From positions 90,304 to 154,303 of the forward strand of contig NZ_JAAVNE010000008.1 of assembly GCF_012103215.1 (NCBI RefSeq): a stretch of 64,000 nucleotides of DNA. Direction: 5' to 3'. Below the pieces are notes generated by a model. It did no database searches. It was given only the letters and a program-made list of their open reading frames with translations, and was not told where the DNA came from. Below are positions 33,069 to 41,514 of the stretch, in pieces. The DNA is from Falsiroseomonas selenitidurans. GTDB lineage: Bacteria; Pseudomonadota; Alphaproteobacteria; Acetobacterales; Acetobacteraceae. A program made the position numbers and the translations under genes. Every line of letters starts with the position of its first letter. Positions within the stretch are counted from its first letter, which is position 1.

Positions 33069-33707
33069 TCAATGCGGCGTGGCTGCGTGCGGCACCGGCA
33101 GGGGCAGGCCGAGCGCCAGCGTCTCGTTCGCGGCGGCCGCCCCCTCCCACAGCAATTCGACGCCGATATAGGCGATCAGCGCCAGCCCGACATAGGCGAT
33201 GAGCTTGTAGCGATCGAGCAGCCTGGCCAGCGCGCCGCCCAGCAGGCCCATCAGCAGGATGGAGACGGTCAGGCCGATCACCAGCATCACCACGTTGTTG
33301 CGCGCCACCGCGGCCACCGCCAGCACGTTGTCGAGGCTCATCGAGACGTCGGCGATGATGATCTGGCGCAGCGCCTGCACCAGCGTCTTCTCGGCCGGCT
33401 CGGCGCCCGATTCGGCTTCCGCCGCCTCATGCCGCAGCTCCTTCCAGAAGCCCCAGGCGATGTAGAGCAGCGCCAGCCCGCCGATCAGCTCCACCCACCA
33501 CAGCCCCAGCAGCCAGGTGGCGCCGAGCGAGAAGACGATGCGCAGCGCGGCGGCGGTCAGGATGCCGAACAGCACCGCCTTGCCGCGCAGGTGCGGCGGC
33601 AGGCCGGCCGCGGCCAGGCCGATGACCACGGCGTTGTCGCCTGAGAGAATGATGTTCAGCCAAAGAATTTCCAGGAACTGCGGTGCCTGGGCGTAAAGCG
33701 AGTCCAT
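33069..33707 (-). CDS. TerC family integral membrane protein (YjbE-like)
   Basis: A 212-residue protein with about seven hydrophobic segments. The two internal repeats carry the family's metal-associated motifs: LNIILSGDNAVVIGLAAAG near the start and ADVSMSLDNVLAVAAVA in the middle. TerC/YjbE/Alx relatives are linked to manganese export and metallation of exported enzymes. The start is ATG 33707. The 122-base leader was read for a manganese riboswitch core and none was found. It lies downstream of the LysR gene on the same strand, but nothing ties the two functionally. Confidence 0.9.
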   Translation of the reverse strand: MDSLYAQAPQFLEILWLNIILSGDNAVVIGLAAAGLPPHLRGKAVLFGILTAAALRIVFSLGATWLLGLWWVELIGGLALLYIAWGFWKELRHEAAEAESGAEPAEKTLVQALRQIIIADVSMSLDNVLAVAAVARNNVVMLVIGLTVSILLMGLLGGALARLLDRYKLIAYVGLALIAYIGVELLWEGAAAANETLALGLPLPVPHAATPH

Positions 33708-33829
33708 CCCTGATCTCCGGGCACGGCTTTCCCTGGCCGTTCCTGCCCAGGGCGCTTCTAACCGCCCGGCCCGTTGTGCCGAAGTGTCGACTTGGCAACG
33801 TCTCGGTCATGCCGGAGATGCCCGTCAGG

Positions 33830-34726
33830 TTAACCCCGCGTTACTTGTGCCAGGCCGGCCTGCGCCAGAAGCCAGTCGCGAAAGACACGGAATCCCTGCG
33901 CTGCCGCCCGCTCCGGCCGGTGCACCAGGTACCAGCCCTCCGGCTTGGCCAGGGCCAGGGGAAAGGGGGCGACCAGCCTGCCGGCGGCCAGGTCGTCGTC
34001 GACATAGGGCCGCACGCCCATCGCCACGCCCAGCCCATCCGCCGCTGCCTGCAAGGCCTGGCCATAGAACTCGAAGACCGGGCCGGCAGCGGTGACCTGC
34101 GGTGCGCCGGCGGCGGCGAGCCAGCGCGGCCAGTCGGCCTCGGCATGCGCCACGCGCAGCAGGGCGGCCCGGGCCAGCGCGGCTGGGCTGGGCAGGCTGC
34201 GGGCCATCTCCGGCCGGCAGACCGGCACCAGGTCGGCGCCGAACAGCCTTGTCGCCATCAGCCCCGGCCAGGCGCCCTGGCCCAGGCGGATGCCGCAGGT
34301 CCAGGCCTCGGAATGGGGGATGGCGGCGCCGCCGGTGGTGATGCGCACCTCGATCCCCGGCGCGCGGCGCTGGAAATCCGCCAGGCGCGGGATCAGCCAG
34401 CGGATCGCGAAGGTGGGGCCGACGCCGACCACCAGGGCGCCGCCACCGGCCCGCTCCGCCACCTGCTCGGTCAACCGGCCCAGCGCATCCAGCAGCGGCA
34501 GCACGCCCTCCGCATAGGCGCGGCCGGCCTCGGTCAGCGCCAGGCGGTTGGCCTGGCGGATGAACAGCGCCACGCCCATGCGCTGTTCCAGCAGTTTCAC
34601 CAGCCGGCTGACCGCAGCGGGCGTCACGTGCAACTCCGCCGCCGCGGCCACGAAGCTGCCGCCGCGCGCGGCGCTGGCAAAGGCGCGGATGCCGTTCAGG
34701 AAGGGCGGGCGGGGGGCGGGCAGCAT
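33830..34726 (-). CDS. LysR family transcriptional regulator (GcvA-like)
   Basis: A 298-residue LysR regulator. The winged helix-turn-helix occupies residues about 8-66 (FLNGIRAFASAARGGSFVAA, then LHVTPAAVSRLVKLLEQRMG), followed by the linker helix and a periplasmic-binding-protein-like effector domain (VGVGPTFAIRWLIPRLADF). The Pro-Ala-Ala-Val-Ser recognition helix and length are typical. It is divergent from a TauE/SafE exporter with 85 bases between, the usual layout for a LysR protein and its target, so it likely controls that exporter in response to a small acid. Confidence 0.93.
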   Translation of the reverse strand: MLPAPRPPFLNGIRAFASAARGGSFVAAAAELHVTPAAVSRLVKLLEQRMGVALFIRQANRLALTEAGRAYAEGVLPLLDALGRLTEQVAERAGGGALVVGVGPTFAIRWLIPRLADFQRRAPGIEVRITTGGAAIPHSEAWTCGIRLGQGAWPGLMATRLFGADLVPVCRPEMARSLPSPAALARAALLRVAHAEADWPRWLAAAGAPQVTAAGPVFEFYGQALQAAADGLGVAMGVRPYVDDDLAAGRLVAPFPLALAKPEGWYLVHRPERAAAQGFRVFRDWLLAQAGLAQVTRG

Positions 34727-34811
34727 CAGGAAATCTCATGCCAGGCTCAGCATTCGCAGTTTGTGTGCCGGCGCGCGCGGGCGCAATGAAGGCCGCGGAG
34801 GAAACCGGCCG

Positions 34812-35555
34812 ATGACCATTGCCACCATGCTGCTGCTCTGGGCCGTGATGGTCGCCACCTCCCTGCTGTCCGGCATCTTCGGGATGGCCGGCGGGCTGGT
34901 GCTGGTGGGCGTGCTGCTGATGGTGCTGCCGCTGCCGCTGGCCATGGCGCTGCATGCGGTGACGCAGATCGCCTCCAACGCCTGGCGCGCCGCCTTCCTG
35001 CTGGCGCATGTGCGCTGGCGGATCGTGGCGGCCTACATGCTGGGCTGCGTGCTGGCGACGGGGCTCTGGTCGCTGGTGTTGTTCGTGCCGGACAAGCCGG
35101 TGGCGCTGATCGCCCTCGGCCTCAGCCCCTTCCTGCTGAAGCTGCTGCCCGCCGGCGCCAAGGCGGATCCGGAACGGCCGGGCCATGGCCTGGCCTGCGG
35201 GCTGGCCAGCATGTCGCTGATGCTGCTGACCGGCGTGGCCGGGCCGCTGCTGGATGGTTTCTTCCTCGGCGGCCGGCTGGACCGGCACGGGATCGTCGCC
35301 ACCAAGGCGGTGTGCCAGGTGCAGGGCCATGCGCTGAAGCTGCTGTATTTCGGCGGGCTGGTGGCCGGGGCGGATGCGCTGGACCCGGTGCTGGCGGGGG
35401 GTGCCGTGCTGGCCTCGCTGGTCGGCACGCTGGCGGCGCGGCCGCTGCTGGCGGCGCTGACCGAGGTGCAATACCGCGCCTGGGCCGGGCGGCTGGTCAC
35501 CGGCATTGCCGCCTTCTACATCGCCCAGGGCGGCTGGCTGCTGCTGTTTCCGTAA
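34812..35555 (+). CDS. TauE/SafE family sulfite/organosulfonate exporter-like protein
   Basis: A 247-residue membrane protein with about eight hydrophobic segments and the TauE/SafE (formerly DUF81) pattern: LLSGIFGMAGGLVLVGVLL in the first repeat, QIASNAWRAAFLL, and the second-repeat LTGVAGPLLDGFFLGG. Family members export sulfite, sulfoacetate or related anions. ATG 34812 follows GGAGG by ten bases. The divergent LysR gene is its probable regulator. Codon use is like the neighbours. Confidence 0.9.
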   Translation: MTIATMLLLWAVMVATSLLSGIFGMAGGLVLVGVLLMVLPLPLAMALHAVTQIASNAWRAAFLLAHVRWRIVAAYMLGCVLATGLWSLVLFVPDKPVALIALGLSPFLLKLLPAGAKADPERPGHGLACGLASMSLMLLTGVAGPLLDGFFLGGRLDRHGIVATKAVCQVQGHALKLLYFGGLVAGADALDPVLAGGAVLASLVGTLAARPLLAALTEVQYRAWAGRLVTGIAAFYIAQGGWLLLFP

Positions 35556-35573
35556 CGTGAGGGAGGTGCCGCG

Positions 35574-35819
35574 ATGGACCCCGAGGAGGCCCCCAAGGAA
35601 GCATTGATCCGTGACCTGCTGGCCTGGCTGGCCCCCGCGCCGCGCCCCTATGCCGAGGTGATGGAGGCCTGGCGTACGAGCTGCCCGCGCCTGACGGTGT
35701 GGGAGGATGCGACGGAGCGCGGCCTGATCGCCTGCGAAACCCGCGATGGCGGGTTGTGGGTGGCCGTGACGCCCGCCGGGCGGGCCGTCCTCGGCGCTAC
35801 CCCAGCCACGCCACCATGA
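35574..35819 (+). CDS. Conserved hypothetical 81-aa protein
   Basis: A small acidic-start protein: MDPEEAPKEALIRDLLAWL, then PRPYAEVMEAWRTSCPRLTVWEDA and GLWVAVTPAGRAVLG. The pattern of helix, helix and short beta-wing suggests a winged-helix-like fold; similar small proteins occur in related bacteria as far as I recall. ATG 35574 has GGGAGG about eight bases upstream and lies 18 bases after the exporter stop, so cotranscription is likely. The final 23 bases overlap the converging lactate permease gene. Function unknown. Confidence 0.72.
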   Translation: MDPEEAPKEALIRDLLAWLAPAPRPYAEVMEAWRTSCPRLTVWEDATERGLIACETRDGGLWVAVTPAGRAVLGATPATPP

Positions 35820-37197
35820 TCCAGCCCAGCACCAGCACCCCGGCCAGGGAGGGCGCCAGCAGCCGCCCGATGCCCGCCGGCCGCGCGCCATCGGCCAGCA
35901 GGCCGCAGATCATGGCGGTGACGGCAAACGACATGCCGGCCCCGGCGGCGCCGGCGAAATTGTGCAGGGCCGGGGCCAGCAGCGGCGGCAGCCCGGCGGC
36001 CTGGCCCAGCGCCGCCTGCACCGGCATCAGCGCGGCGTTGGAGCCCACATTGCTGCCGGTGACGATGCCGGACGCCAGCCCCAGCACCGGCACCGCATAG
36101 GGGGCCAGCGGCCCGAGCGCCGCGGCGGCGGCCAGCGCCAGCGCCCCGGCGATGCCGGACCCCGCCATCCAGCGCGCCAGCACCACATAGAGCAGCATGG
36201 CGAGGGCCGGCCGCCGCGCCCGGCCAAGGGCGGCGGCCACCCGCGCCCGCGCATCCGTCCGGCGCAGCAGCAGCAGGCCGGCGGCCAGCCACAGCACCAC
36301 GGCCACATGCGTCACCGGGAAGCCCGGCAGGTCGGGATAGGGCGTCCAGGCCGGCGCTGTCTGCCAGCCGCGCGCCAGCAGCAGCGCCGCCGTCAGGCCC
36401 AGATAGGGGGCCATGGCGCGCCCGGCGCGGCGCCAGCCCGCGGCGCCCTGCGGCGGCTCCAGCCGCCACAGGCAGGCCAGCAGCGGGATGCCGGTGGCCA
36501 GGATGCCCGCGGCCTCGAAGGGGAACAGCGCGTGGCTGCCCAGCAGGATCGCCGCCATCGCCAGCAGCAGCGCCATCTGGGCCAGCTTCTCCCGCCCCGG
36601 CACGGCGATGCCGGCGGCGCCGCACAGCCGCCACAGCACCGGGCCCATCAGCAGCAGCCAGGCGGCATTGGGCCAGGCGGTCAGCGCCGCCACATCCTGC
36701 GCCGGCAGGCCGGTCAGCGCCGCGCCCAGCGAGGTGCCGGGGCCGAGCCCGCCCCAGGGCACCAGTGTCAGCGACAGCAAGGCCATGGCCCCCGCCGGCG
36801 CCCCGCCCAACCCCATCCCGCGCAGCGCGGAAAGGGCGAAGACGGCGCCGACGGCGAAGCCGGTCACGCTCTCCATGAAGCCGCCCATCAGCAGGCTGGC
36901 CACGAAGATGCGGCGCGGATCGGCCGGCTGCGTCGCGGCGCCGGGCCGGGCCGGACCCGCCACCGCCGCGTGGAACAGCAGCCCGCCCATCACCACGGCG
37001 ATCGGCTTCAGCGCCAGGAAGCCGCCGCGCAGCGCCTCCGCCAGCAGGAAGGGCAGGGGGGGCGCCTGCAGCGTCAGCACCACCGCCGGCAGCGCCGCGG
37101 CCAGCGCCGCCAGCACCGCCGGCACCGGGCCGGCGCGGCCGGAGACCAACAGCGCCACCAGCAACAGCAGCGGGGCGGCCTGCAGCGCCAGGATCAT
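35797..37197 (-). CDS. L-lactate permease family transporter (LctP/LldP)
   Basis: A 466-residue membrane protein with about 12 or more hydrophobic segments of the lactate/glycolate permease family. Recognisable blocks are FMESVTGFAVGAVFALSAL, WGGLGPGTSLGAALTG, and near the end GIVTGSNVGSNAALMPVQ then HNFAGAAGAGMSFAVTAMI. The protein is shorter than E. coli LldP (551), with small loops missing. ATG 37197 (MILALQAAPLL) starts directly at the first helix and has AGAGG upstream. It probably imports lactate or another 2-hydroxy acid with protons. Confidence 0.88.
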   Translation of the reverse strand: MILALQAAPLLLLVALLVSGRAGPVPAVLAALAAALPAVVLTLQAPPLPFLLAEALRGGFLALKPIAVVMGGLLFHAAVAGPARPGAATQPADPRRIFVASLLMGGFMESVTGFAVGAVFALSALRGMGLGGAPAGAMALLSLTLVPWGGLGPGTSLGAALTGLPAQDVAALTAWPNAAWLLLMGPVLWRLCGAAGIAVPGREKLAQMALLLAMAAILLGSHALFPFEAAGILATGIPLLACLWRLEPPQGAAGWRRAGRAMAPYLGLTAALLLARGWQTAPAWTPYPDLPGFPVTHVAVVLWLAAGLLLLRRTDARARVAAALGRARRPALAMLLYVVLARWMAGSGIAGALALAAAAALGPLAPYAVPVLGLASGIVTGSNVGSNAALMPVQAALGQAAGLPPLLAPALHNFAGAAGAGMSFAVTAMICGLLADGARPAGIGRLLAPSLAGVLVLGWIMVAWLG

Positions 37198-37244
37198 GCG
37201 GAACCTCTTGCGGAACGGGTCGGCGGTGCGGCATCTGCGGGGCG

Positions 37245-37661
37245 ATGCTCTACGCCGCCTATGGCAGCAATCTGCGCCACACCCGCATGCTGGAACGCTG
37301 CCCCGGCGCCACGCCTGCCGGTGCCCTGCTGCTGCCCGGCTGGCGCCTGGTGCTGCGCCGCGCGGCGGATGTGGAGCCGGATTCGTCGGGGCTCCTGCCA
37401 ATCGGCCTGTGGCAGGTCGGGCCTGAGCACCTGGAACGGCTGGATCGGGCGGAGGGCACGGCGCTGCGCGTCTATGACCGCCGTCGCATCGCCCTGCCGG
37501 ATGGCAGCGGCGCCTGGATCTATGTCGGGCATGGGCTGCGCCAAGATCCGCGCCGGCTGCGCGCCGACTATGTCGAGCATCTGCGGCATGGCTATCGCGA
37601 CTTCGGCCTGTCGCCCGCACCGTTGGAGGCGGCGCTCGCGGCCTGCGGATTCATCGGCTGA
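37245..37661 (+). CDS. Gamma-glutamylcyclotransferase-like protein
   Basis: A 138-residue protein with the GGCT/AIG2-like fold. The substrate-binding loop YAAYGSNLRHTRML opens the protein, and the catalytic Glu is in ERLDRAEGTALRVY. It may release 5-oxoproline from gamma-glutamyl compounds. ATG 37245 is 47 bases from the divergent permease start. The last 70 bases overlap the end of the converging EamA gene. Confidence in the fold is high, in the exact reaction low. Confidence 0.85.
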   Translation: MLYAAYGSNLRHTRMLERCPGATPAGALLLPGWRLVLRRAADVEPDSSGLLPIGLWQVGPEHLERLDRAEGTALRVYDRRRIALPDGSGAWIYVGHGLRQDPRRLRADYVEHLRHGYRDFGLSPAPLEAALAACGFIG

Positions 37662-38566
37662 GCCGCCGCGGGCGGCGCGGCCTGCGCCACGGCGGCCAGC
37701 GGTGCCGCCCGGCGCCGCGCCACCGCGGCTTCCCGCCGCGTGATGTAGATGGCCGACCCCACGATCAGCACCGCCCCGGCCGCCAGCCAGGCATCCGGCA
37801 CTTCCCCGAACAGCGCCACGCCGAAGCCCGCGGCGAAGACCAGCCGGACATAGGAGATCGGCGCCAGCACGCTGGCATCCACCATGCGCAGCGCGGTGAT
37901 CCACAGCTGCATTCCCGCAGGCCCGCAGATCGCGCACAGCAGCAGCAGCCCGGCATCGCGCCAGCCCGGCCAGGCCAGGTGCGGGATGGCGATGGGCAGG
38001 GCGAAGGCCACCGCCACCACGCCGATCCAGAACATGATGGTGCCGGTGCGCTCCGTCCGCGCCAGCAGCTTCGTGGTCATCACGATGCCGGCGCCGAGCA
38101 GCGCGGAGGCGAGGGAGGCGGCGATGGGCCAGCCCAGCGCCAGCGTGCCCGCATCCGGCCGCACCACCAGCACCACGCCGGCGAAGCCCACCAGCGTTGC
38201 CGTCCAGCGCCGCCAGCGCACCACCTCGCCCAGCACCGGCCCGGCCAGCGCGGTGACGAACAGCACGGCGGAGAAGGACAGCACCGTCGCCATGGCCAGC
38301 GGCAGCCCGGTGAAGGCCAGGTAGTAGGTGTACCAGGACACCACGGAGAGCACGCCGCGGAAGATCTGCATCGGCAGCGCCCGGGTGCGCGGCAGCGTCG
38401 GGTCGCGCGCCAGCGAGGGCAGCGTCCAGGCGAGCTGGCCGAGCGCCCGGGCCAACACCAGCGTGGTCACCGGCACATCGGCCATCGCCTTCACCAGGAT
38501 GGTCTCCAGCGTGAAGACGAAGCCGGCCGCGATGGTCAGCAGTGCGGCGCGGGCATAGACGCTCAC
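37592..38566 (-). CDS. DMT superfamily (EamA) transporter, downstream member of a tandem pair
   Basis: A 324-residue inner-membrane protein with two EamA repeats (about ten helices). Typical parts: LETILVKAMADVPVTTLVLAR, MATVLSFSAVLFVTALAGP, and in repeat two DASVLAPISYVRLVFAAGFG then LFGEVPDAWLAAGAVLI. The start is GTG 38566, overlapping the TGA of the upstream paralogue (GTGA). A basic, Ala/Pro-rich cytoplasmic tail of about 45 residues follows the last helix, and its end is antisense to the GGCT-like gene. Likely a metabolite exporter. Confidence 0.9.
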   Translation of the reverse strand: MSVYARAALLTIAAGFVFTLETILVKAMADVPVTTLVLARALGQLAWTLPSLARDPTLPRTRALPMQIFRGVLSVVSWYTYYLAFTGLPLAMATVLSFSAVLFVTALAGPVLGEVVRWRRWTATLVGFAGVVLVVRPDAGTLALGWPIAASLASALLGAGIVMTTKLLARTERTGTIMFWIGVVAVAFALPIAIPHLAWPGWRDAGLLLLCAICGPAGMQLWITALRMVDASVLAPISYVRLVFAAGFGVALFGEVPDAWLAAGAVLIVGSAIYITRREAAVARRRAAPLAAVAQAAPPAAAQPMNPQAASAASNGAGDRPKSR

Positions 38567-39429
38567 CGCCGCCGCGCCTCCGCCACGGTGATGACCAGGG
38601 CGCCGGACAGGATGATGGCCGCCCCCAGCCAGCCCCAGGCATCCGGCAATTCGCCGAAGATCGCCCAGCCGGCGATCGCCACCACCACCAGGCGCAGATA
38701 CTGGAAGGGCGCGATGGCGCTGGCCTCGCCATGGCGCAGCGCCTCCGTCACCAGGAAGATGATGCCGGGCATCACGGTGGCGATCACCAGCAGCAGGCCG
38801 AGGTCGACCAATTCAAGCGGCACCCAGGCACGCACCGCGAGCGGCAGCACGCCGAGGCTGGTGAACACGCCGACCCAGGCGAGCACCGTCAGCGTGGCAT
38901 CGGTGCGCGTCAGCGCGCGGGAGGACAGGGTGATGCCGCACCAGGCAATGGCGGCGACGATGGCGGCCGCCGCACCCAGCACATCCACCTGCGCCCCCGG
39001 CCGCAGCATCACGGCCACGCCGAGCAGCCCGGCGATGGTGCCGAACCAGCGCCAGCGATCCACCCGCTCCCCCAGCACCGGGCCGGCGAGCAGCGTGGTG
39101 AACATGACGTTGGTGAAGGACAGCACCGTGCCCGTCGCCATGTCGAGCCGGGTGAAGGAGTAGTAGTACAGGCCCCAGCAAATCAGCGAGGACAGGCCGC
39201 GCAGCGCGTGCATCGGCAGGCGCCTGGTGCGGAACACGGCCAGGCCGCTCGTCGCGATGCGCGGCGTCACCCACAGCAGCTGGCCCAGCGCGCGGGCGAA
39301 CAGCTGCACCTCCACCGGGATGCCGCGCAGCGTCATCCAGCGGATCATCAGCACCTCCGCCGCGAACAGCACGGCGGCGGCGGCCATCAGGGCGGCGCCG
39401 CGCAGGTTACCGCTTCTCTCGGGGCGCAT
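38563..39429 (-). CDS. DMT superfamily (EamA) transporter, upstream member of a tandem pair
   Basis: A 288-residue EamA transporter: MAAAAVLFAAEVLMIRWMTL, GLYYYSFTRLDMATGTVLSF, VLGERVDRWRWFGTIAGLLG, then in repeat two GEASAIAPFQYLRLVVVAI and IFGELPDAWGWLGAAIIL. It is paralogous to the gene it overlaps at its 3' end, so the two may form a heterodimer like other paired small exporters (inference). ATG 39429. The divergent region towards the ketopantoate-reductase-like gene contains a 24-bp tandem repeat. Confidence 0.9.
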   Translation of the reverse strand: MRPERSGNLRGAALMAAAAVLFAAEVLMIRWMTLRGIPVEVQLFARALGQLLWVTPRIATSGLAVFRTRRLPMHALRGLSSLICWGLYYYSFTRLDMATGTVLSFTNVMFTTLLAGPVLGERVDRWRWFGTIAGLLGVAVMLRPGAQVDVLGAAAAIVAAIAWCGITLSSRALTRTDATLTVLAWVGVFTSLGVLPLAVRAWVPLELVDLGLLLVIATVMPGIIFLVTEALRHGEASAIAPFQYLRLVVVAIAGWAIFGELPDAWGWLGAAIILSGALVITVAEARRR

Positions 39430-39506
39430 TGACGCGGGGCTGGTCCTGTCTAGCCTGGATCCCAGGGTGGTATGCCGGCGCCACCGGGCGCAAGCGCGCC
39501 GGGCGC

Positions 39507-39591
39507 ATGGCCGGCATCGGCCTGGATGGAAAGGCCGGCATCGGCCTGGACGGAAAGGCCGGCATCGGCCTGGATTGTTCGGCCGGCATTG
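39507..39591 (+). repeat. 24-bp tandem repeat, 3.5 copies
   Basis: The unit AAGGCCGGCATCGGCCTGGA plus four bases repeats at 39507-39530, 39531-39554 and 39555-39578, with a partial copy to 39591. The copies differ at only a few positions. Read in the frame of the downstream gene they encode AGIGLDGK three times, starting from ATG 39507. The array lies in the divergent region between an EamA gene and a ketopantoate-reductase-like gene. Confidence 0.9.
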
Positions 39592-39638
39592 TTGAAGGGG
39601 GGCGGCAGTTGGCGGGACGCGAGGGGGCGAGGGACGCC

Positions 39639-40661
39639 GTGGACCACGGGCCGATCCTGATCTGGGGGGCGGGCGCCATCGGCGGCACGGTGGGGGCGCA
39701 TCTGGTGCGGGCGCGCCATGCGGTGGTGTTCTGCGACGTGGTGGCGGACCACGCCGCTGCCATCGCCGACCCGGCGCACGGCCTGCGCATCGAAGGGCCG
39801 GTCGCGGCCATGAAGGTGGTGGCCCCGGCGGCGACCCCGGACCGCGTCCAGGGCGTGTTCCGCCGCATCTTCCTGGCGGTGAAGACGCACGACACCGAAG
39901 CCGCCTGCCGGCAATTGCTGCCGCACCTGGCGGAGGACGGCTATGTGCTGTCGCTGCAGAACGGGCTGTGCGAGCGCGTGATCGCCGAGGTCTGCGGCGC
40001 GCATCGCACCATGGGGGCCTTCGTCAATTTCGGCGCCGACTGGATCGAGCCCGGGCGCATCCTCTACGGCAACCGCGGCGCCGTGGTGGTGGGCGAGCTG
40101 GATGGCGCCACCACGCCGCGCGTGCAGGCGCTGCACGCCCTGCTGGCCGAGACCTTCGAGCCGGATGCGGTGCTGACACCGAACATCTGGGGCTATCTGT
40201 GGGGCAAGCTGGCCTATTCCAGCCTGCTCTACGCCCAGGGCCTGGCCGAGAAGGGCATCGCCGACACGCTGGCCCGCACCGAATTGCTGCCGCTGGTGCG
40301 CGCCCTGTGCGGCGAGGTGATTGCGGTGGCGCGGGCGGAAGGCATTTCTCCGCTTGGCTTCAACGGGTTTGTGCCGGAGGCCTTCGGGCCGGGCGGCACG
40401 GAGGATGCGGCGCGCGCCTCCATGGCCGCGATGGAGGCCTTCAACCGCCCCAACGCGAAAACCCATTCCGGCGTCTGGCGCGACCTGTGGGTGCGCCACC
40501 GCGCGACGCCCGCCGATGCGCAGATCGGCGCGGTGCCGCCGATCGGCCGCGCCCACGGCCTGGCCTGCCGGACGCTGGAACGGCTGATCGGGATGATCCA
40601 CGAATGCGAGCGCGGCGAGCGCCCGATGTCCGACGACAATCTGCTGGAGTTGATGCGATGA
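39639..40661 (+). CDS. Ketopantoate reductase family protein (ApbA/PanE-like)
   Basis: A 340-residue NADPH-dependent oxidoreductase of the 2-dehydropantoate 2-reductase family. The nucleotide motif ILIWGAGAIGGTVGAHL opens the protein; the catalytic Lys lies in FLAVKTHDTEAA, and LSLQNGLCERVIAE holds the Asn. The C-terminal helical domain begins WGYLWGKLAYSSLLYAQ. GTG 39639 is preferred, close to the conserved start, but an in-frame ATG at 39507 would add 44 residues including three AGIGLDGK repeats. Its stop overlaps the next SDR start by ATGA, so both form an operon. Because the partner is an SDR, it may act in acid catabolism rather than pantothenate synthesis. Confidence 0.85.
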   Translation: MDHGPILIWGAGAIGGTVGAHLVRARHAVVFCDVVADHAAAIADPAHGLRIEGPVAAMKVVAPAATPDRVQGVFRRIFLAVKTHDTEAACRQLLPHLAEDGYVLSLQNGLCERVIAEVCGAHRTMGAFVNFGADWIEPGRILYGNRGAVVVGELDGATTPRVQALHALLAETFEPDAVLTPNIWGYLWGKLAYSSLLYAQGLAEKGIADTLARTELLPLVRALCGEVIAVARAEGISPLGFNGFVPEAFGPGGTEDAARASMAAMEAFNRPNAKTHSGVWRDLWVRHRATPADAQIGAVPPIGRAHGLACRTLERLIGMIHECERGERPMSDDNLLELMR

Positions 40662-41416
40662 ACATCCGCTATGACGGCGTGGTGGTGGCGGTGACGGGCG
40701 CCGGCCACGGCTATGGTCGCGCCATCGCCCGCGGATTTTCCCGGGTGGGCGCCAGGGTCTTCGCCTGCGACCTCTCGGCGGAGGAGCTGGCGGAGACGGC
40801 TTCCGGCGAGGCCGACATCACCACCGCCGCCTTCGACCTGACGGCCAAGGGCGCCGCCGCCGGCTGGATCCGCGACATCGAAGCCGCGACCGGCCAGCCC
40901 CTCGGCGTGCTGGTCTGCAATGCCGGCGGCGTGCGCGGCCAGGTGATGCGCCCGATCGAGGAGGTGCCGGAGGAGGACTGGCACGCGATCTTCGACATCA
41001 ACACCCATGCCGCCTTCAACCTGTGCAAGGCGGCGGCGCCGGGCATGAAGCGCGCCGGCACCGGCCGCATCGTCACCATCAGCAGCGGCGCCGGGCTGAA
41101 GGCGAGCCTCACCGGCATCCAGGCCTATTGCAGCTCGAAGCATGCGCTGGTGGGGCTGACGCGGCAGCTCTCCCGCGAATTCGGCCCCTTCGGCATCACG
41201 GTGAATTCCGTGGCGCCGGGCTTCGCACTGTCGAACCCGGCCTCGATCAAGCAGTTCGAAAGCTATGGGGAGGAAGGCCAGAAGGCGATGCTGGGCCGCA
41301 TCGCCATGCGCCGCCTGGGCGAGCCGGAGGACATGGCGCATGCGGTGATGTTCTTCGCTTCGCCCTTCGCCAGCTGGATCACCGGCCAGATCCTGCAGGT
41401 CGACGGGGGCAGCTGA
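40658..41416 (+). CDS. SDR family oxidoreductase
   Basis: A 252-residue classical SDR. Cofactor motif VAVTGAGHGYGRAIARGF, structural VLVCNAGGVRGQV, catalytic Ser in IVTISSGAGLKAS and Tyr-Lys in QAYCSSKHALVGL. The C-terminus ends ITGQILQVDGGS, as usual. ATG 40658 overlaps the preceding stop (ATGA), so it is translated with the ketopantoate-reductase-like enzyme, suggesting successive redox steps on one substrate. A hairpin follows the stop. Confidence 0.92.
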   Translation: MNIRYDGVVVAVTGAGHGYGRAIARGFSRVGARVFACDLSAEELAETASGEADITTAAFDLTAKGAAAGWIRDIEAATGQPLGVLVCNAGGVRGQVMRPIEEVPEEDWHAIFDINTHAAFNLCKAAAPGMKRAGTGRIVTISSGAGLKASLTGIQAYCSSKHALVGLTRQLSREFGPFGITVNSVAPGFALSNPASIKQFESYGEEGQKAMLGRIAMRRLGEPEDMAHAVMFFASPFASWITGQILQVDGGS

Positions 41417-41449
41417 GCGGCCCGGCAGGCCGCGGCGATCCGCGCCGAA

Positions 41450-41478
41450 ATCCCGCGGGTGCTGCTGCGCCGCGGGAT
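41450..41478. terminator. 9-bp hairpin between convergent genes
   Basis: ATCCCGCGG (41450-41458) pairs with CCGCGGGAT (41470-41478) around an 11-base loop, midway between the SDR and the converging metallopeptidase gene. Likely terminator; no T-tract. Confidence 0.45.
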
Positions 41479-41514
41479 CCGGGTGCCTTCGCCGGTTTCG
41501 CCTGCCGGCCGGCT

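Noticed and set aside
33708..33829. Possible manganese (yybP-ykoY) riboswitch before the TerC-family gene
   Set aside because: The leader was read on the coding strand; no GGGGAGUAG-like core or matching pairing was found.
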